A DNA stretch of 37,295 bases from Eubacteriaceae bacterium (GTDB lineage Bacteria; Bacillota; Clostridia; Eubacteriales; Eubacteriaceae): positions 1 to 37,295 of the forward strand of contig JAFRBB010000013.1 in NCBI GenBank assembly GCA_017405085.1. Reading direction: 5' to 3'. The stretch's first letter is position 1. Every line of letters begins with the position of its first letter. Below the pieces are notes generated by a model. The model did no database searches, was not told the origin of the DNA, and saw nothing but the letters and a program-made list of their open reading frames with translations. Shown here one piece after another: positions 36,652 to 37,295 of this stretch. Made by a program: the position numbers and the translations under genes.

Positions 36652-37140
36652 TCACGCGTCGAATACGGCGTCAAGGAGCGCTGTGGTCACGGCGTAGGCC
36701 TCCGGCCACTCGCTGTTTCGCGGTCCTCCGACGCACAGCTCGGTGCCGACCGGCAACGCGCTTAGCCATTTTTTTAGTTTTTCGGCGTCGGCCGGGCCTG
36801 TGGCGGTGAACATCGGTTTGGCCAGACGTTTGCCCTCGTCTACCCCAACTTCGGTCCCCGGTGAAGCGACCGGTTTTTCGGGCATTACCGTCAATATGGC
36901 GTCGGTGTCCCGCATGTTCCATTTTGTCCGTTGGGCCGGATCCCCGGAAGGCGTTGGCTCAAGCTCGGGATAGTCGTCAAGCAGTCTCGGGGGCTCGGGG
37001 TAGTCCTCGGCCCACCCGTTTTTGGGGCACCAACCGCAAAGGGGTATATCTCGCGCTTTGGCGAAGTCCATGGCCGCCCGGTCAACGCCGCTTTGACCGC
37101 CGGCGCGGATTTTGGTGATTGTTGTTTTGATGTTTGCCAT
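36652..37140 (-). CDS. Putative molybdenum carrier / YpsA-like SLOG-fold protein
   Basis: 162 residues. The glycine-rich GGQSGVDRAA (14-23), GWCPKNGWAED (36-46) and QRTKWNMRDTDAIL (70-83) are the family signature of the putative molybdenum-carrier proteins, which have a Rossmann-like nucleotide- or metal-binding fold. The biochemical role is unknown in most bacteria. The ribosome site is weak (AAGG). Its base composition is GC-rich against AT-rich flanks, a possible sign of transfer. No molybdenum genes are nearby. Confidence 0.82.
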   Translation of the reverse strand: MANIKTTITKIRAGGQSGVDRAAMDFAKARDIPLCGWCPKNGWAEDYPEPPRLLDDYPELEPTPSGDPAQRTKWNMRDTDAILTVMPEKPVASPGTEVGVDEGKRLAKPMFTATGPADAEKLKKWLSALPVGTELCVGGPRNSEWPEAYAVTTALLDAVFDA

Positions 37141-37295
37141 GGCGAAACCTTGTATTAATGAATAATTAATAATCCCAAATTATTCATGGGAAACAAAAAC
37201 TGAAAAATATTACGTCTAAAAAAGACATGTTTTATCAAAACCATCAAAAATACATTCTAACACTCAGCTCAATCTTTGAAAAAGAATAACAATCC
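37141..37295. other. AT-rich right edge, no gene recognised
   Basis: Holds two small hairpins (TCCCA/TGGGA at about 37173-37192 and GTCT/AGAC at about 37220) but no reading frame of note and no clear promoter for the gene to the left. Nothing further is supported. Confidence 0.3.

Overview
The window looks like chromosomal DNA of a low-to-mid GC anaerobic Firmicute, most likely class Clostridia and possibly near Eubacteriaceae. The reasons are indolepyruvate:ferredoxin oxidoreductase, an iron-dependent alcohol dehydrogenase behind a Rex-type operator, a T-box leader, the rimP-nusA-ylxR-infB gene order, and strong AGGAGG-type ribosome binding sites. The species call is inference. Nearly all genes lie on the minus strand, so transcription runs from high to low coordinates. 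The only clear plus-strand gene is leuA.

Left part (1-12.0 kb, AT-rich): the first codons of a gene running off the left edge; three hairpins behind an asparagine-synthetase-like gene that has lost the start of its glutaminase domain; a yhaO/yhaN-type SbcD/SbcC-like pair; a divergent leuA under a leucine (CTC) T-box; then a run of apbE, a metal-dependent hydrolase, a uracil/hypoxanthine-DNA-glycosylase-like protein, a YwaF-like membrane protein and plsY.

Middle (11.7-28.8 kb): plsY follows a small cysteine-rich protein and iorA-iorB. Next comes a very tight block of thirteen genes, rimP-nusA-ylxR-infB-rbfA-nrnA-truB-ribF-(zincin)-dnaG-rpoD-trmK-nif3, with only short gaps or overlaps. It joins the usual nusA/infB operon to the dnaG-rpoD operon. 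Upstream, pyrH-frr has its own promoter and terminator. The 390-bp gap upstream of pyrH appears to hold a separate promoter-to-terminator unit of about 70 nt, a candidate small RNA.

Right part (28.8-37.3 kb, GC-richer): a phosphate module made of a Na/Pi symporter with a C-terminal PhoU-like region plus phoR and phoB, with matching TTTACA-type direct repeats upstream of both phoB and the symporter gene; an intact IS3-family element with a programmed -1 frameshift site, next to a palindromic repeat; an iron alcohol dehydrogenase whose promoter overlaps a near-perfect Rex operator; and a putative molybdenum-carrier/YpsA-like protein. I saw no tRNA, rRNA, CRISPR array or phage genes. The most notable items are the fused information-processing operon, the candidate small RNA, the PhoBR/symporter module, and the glutaminase-deficient AsnB-like protein.
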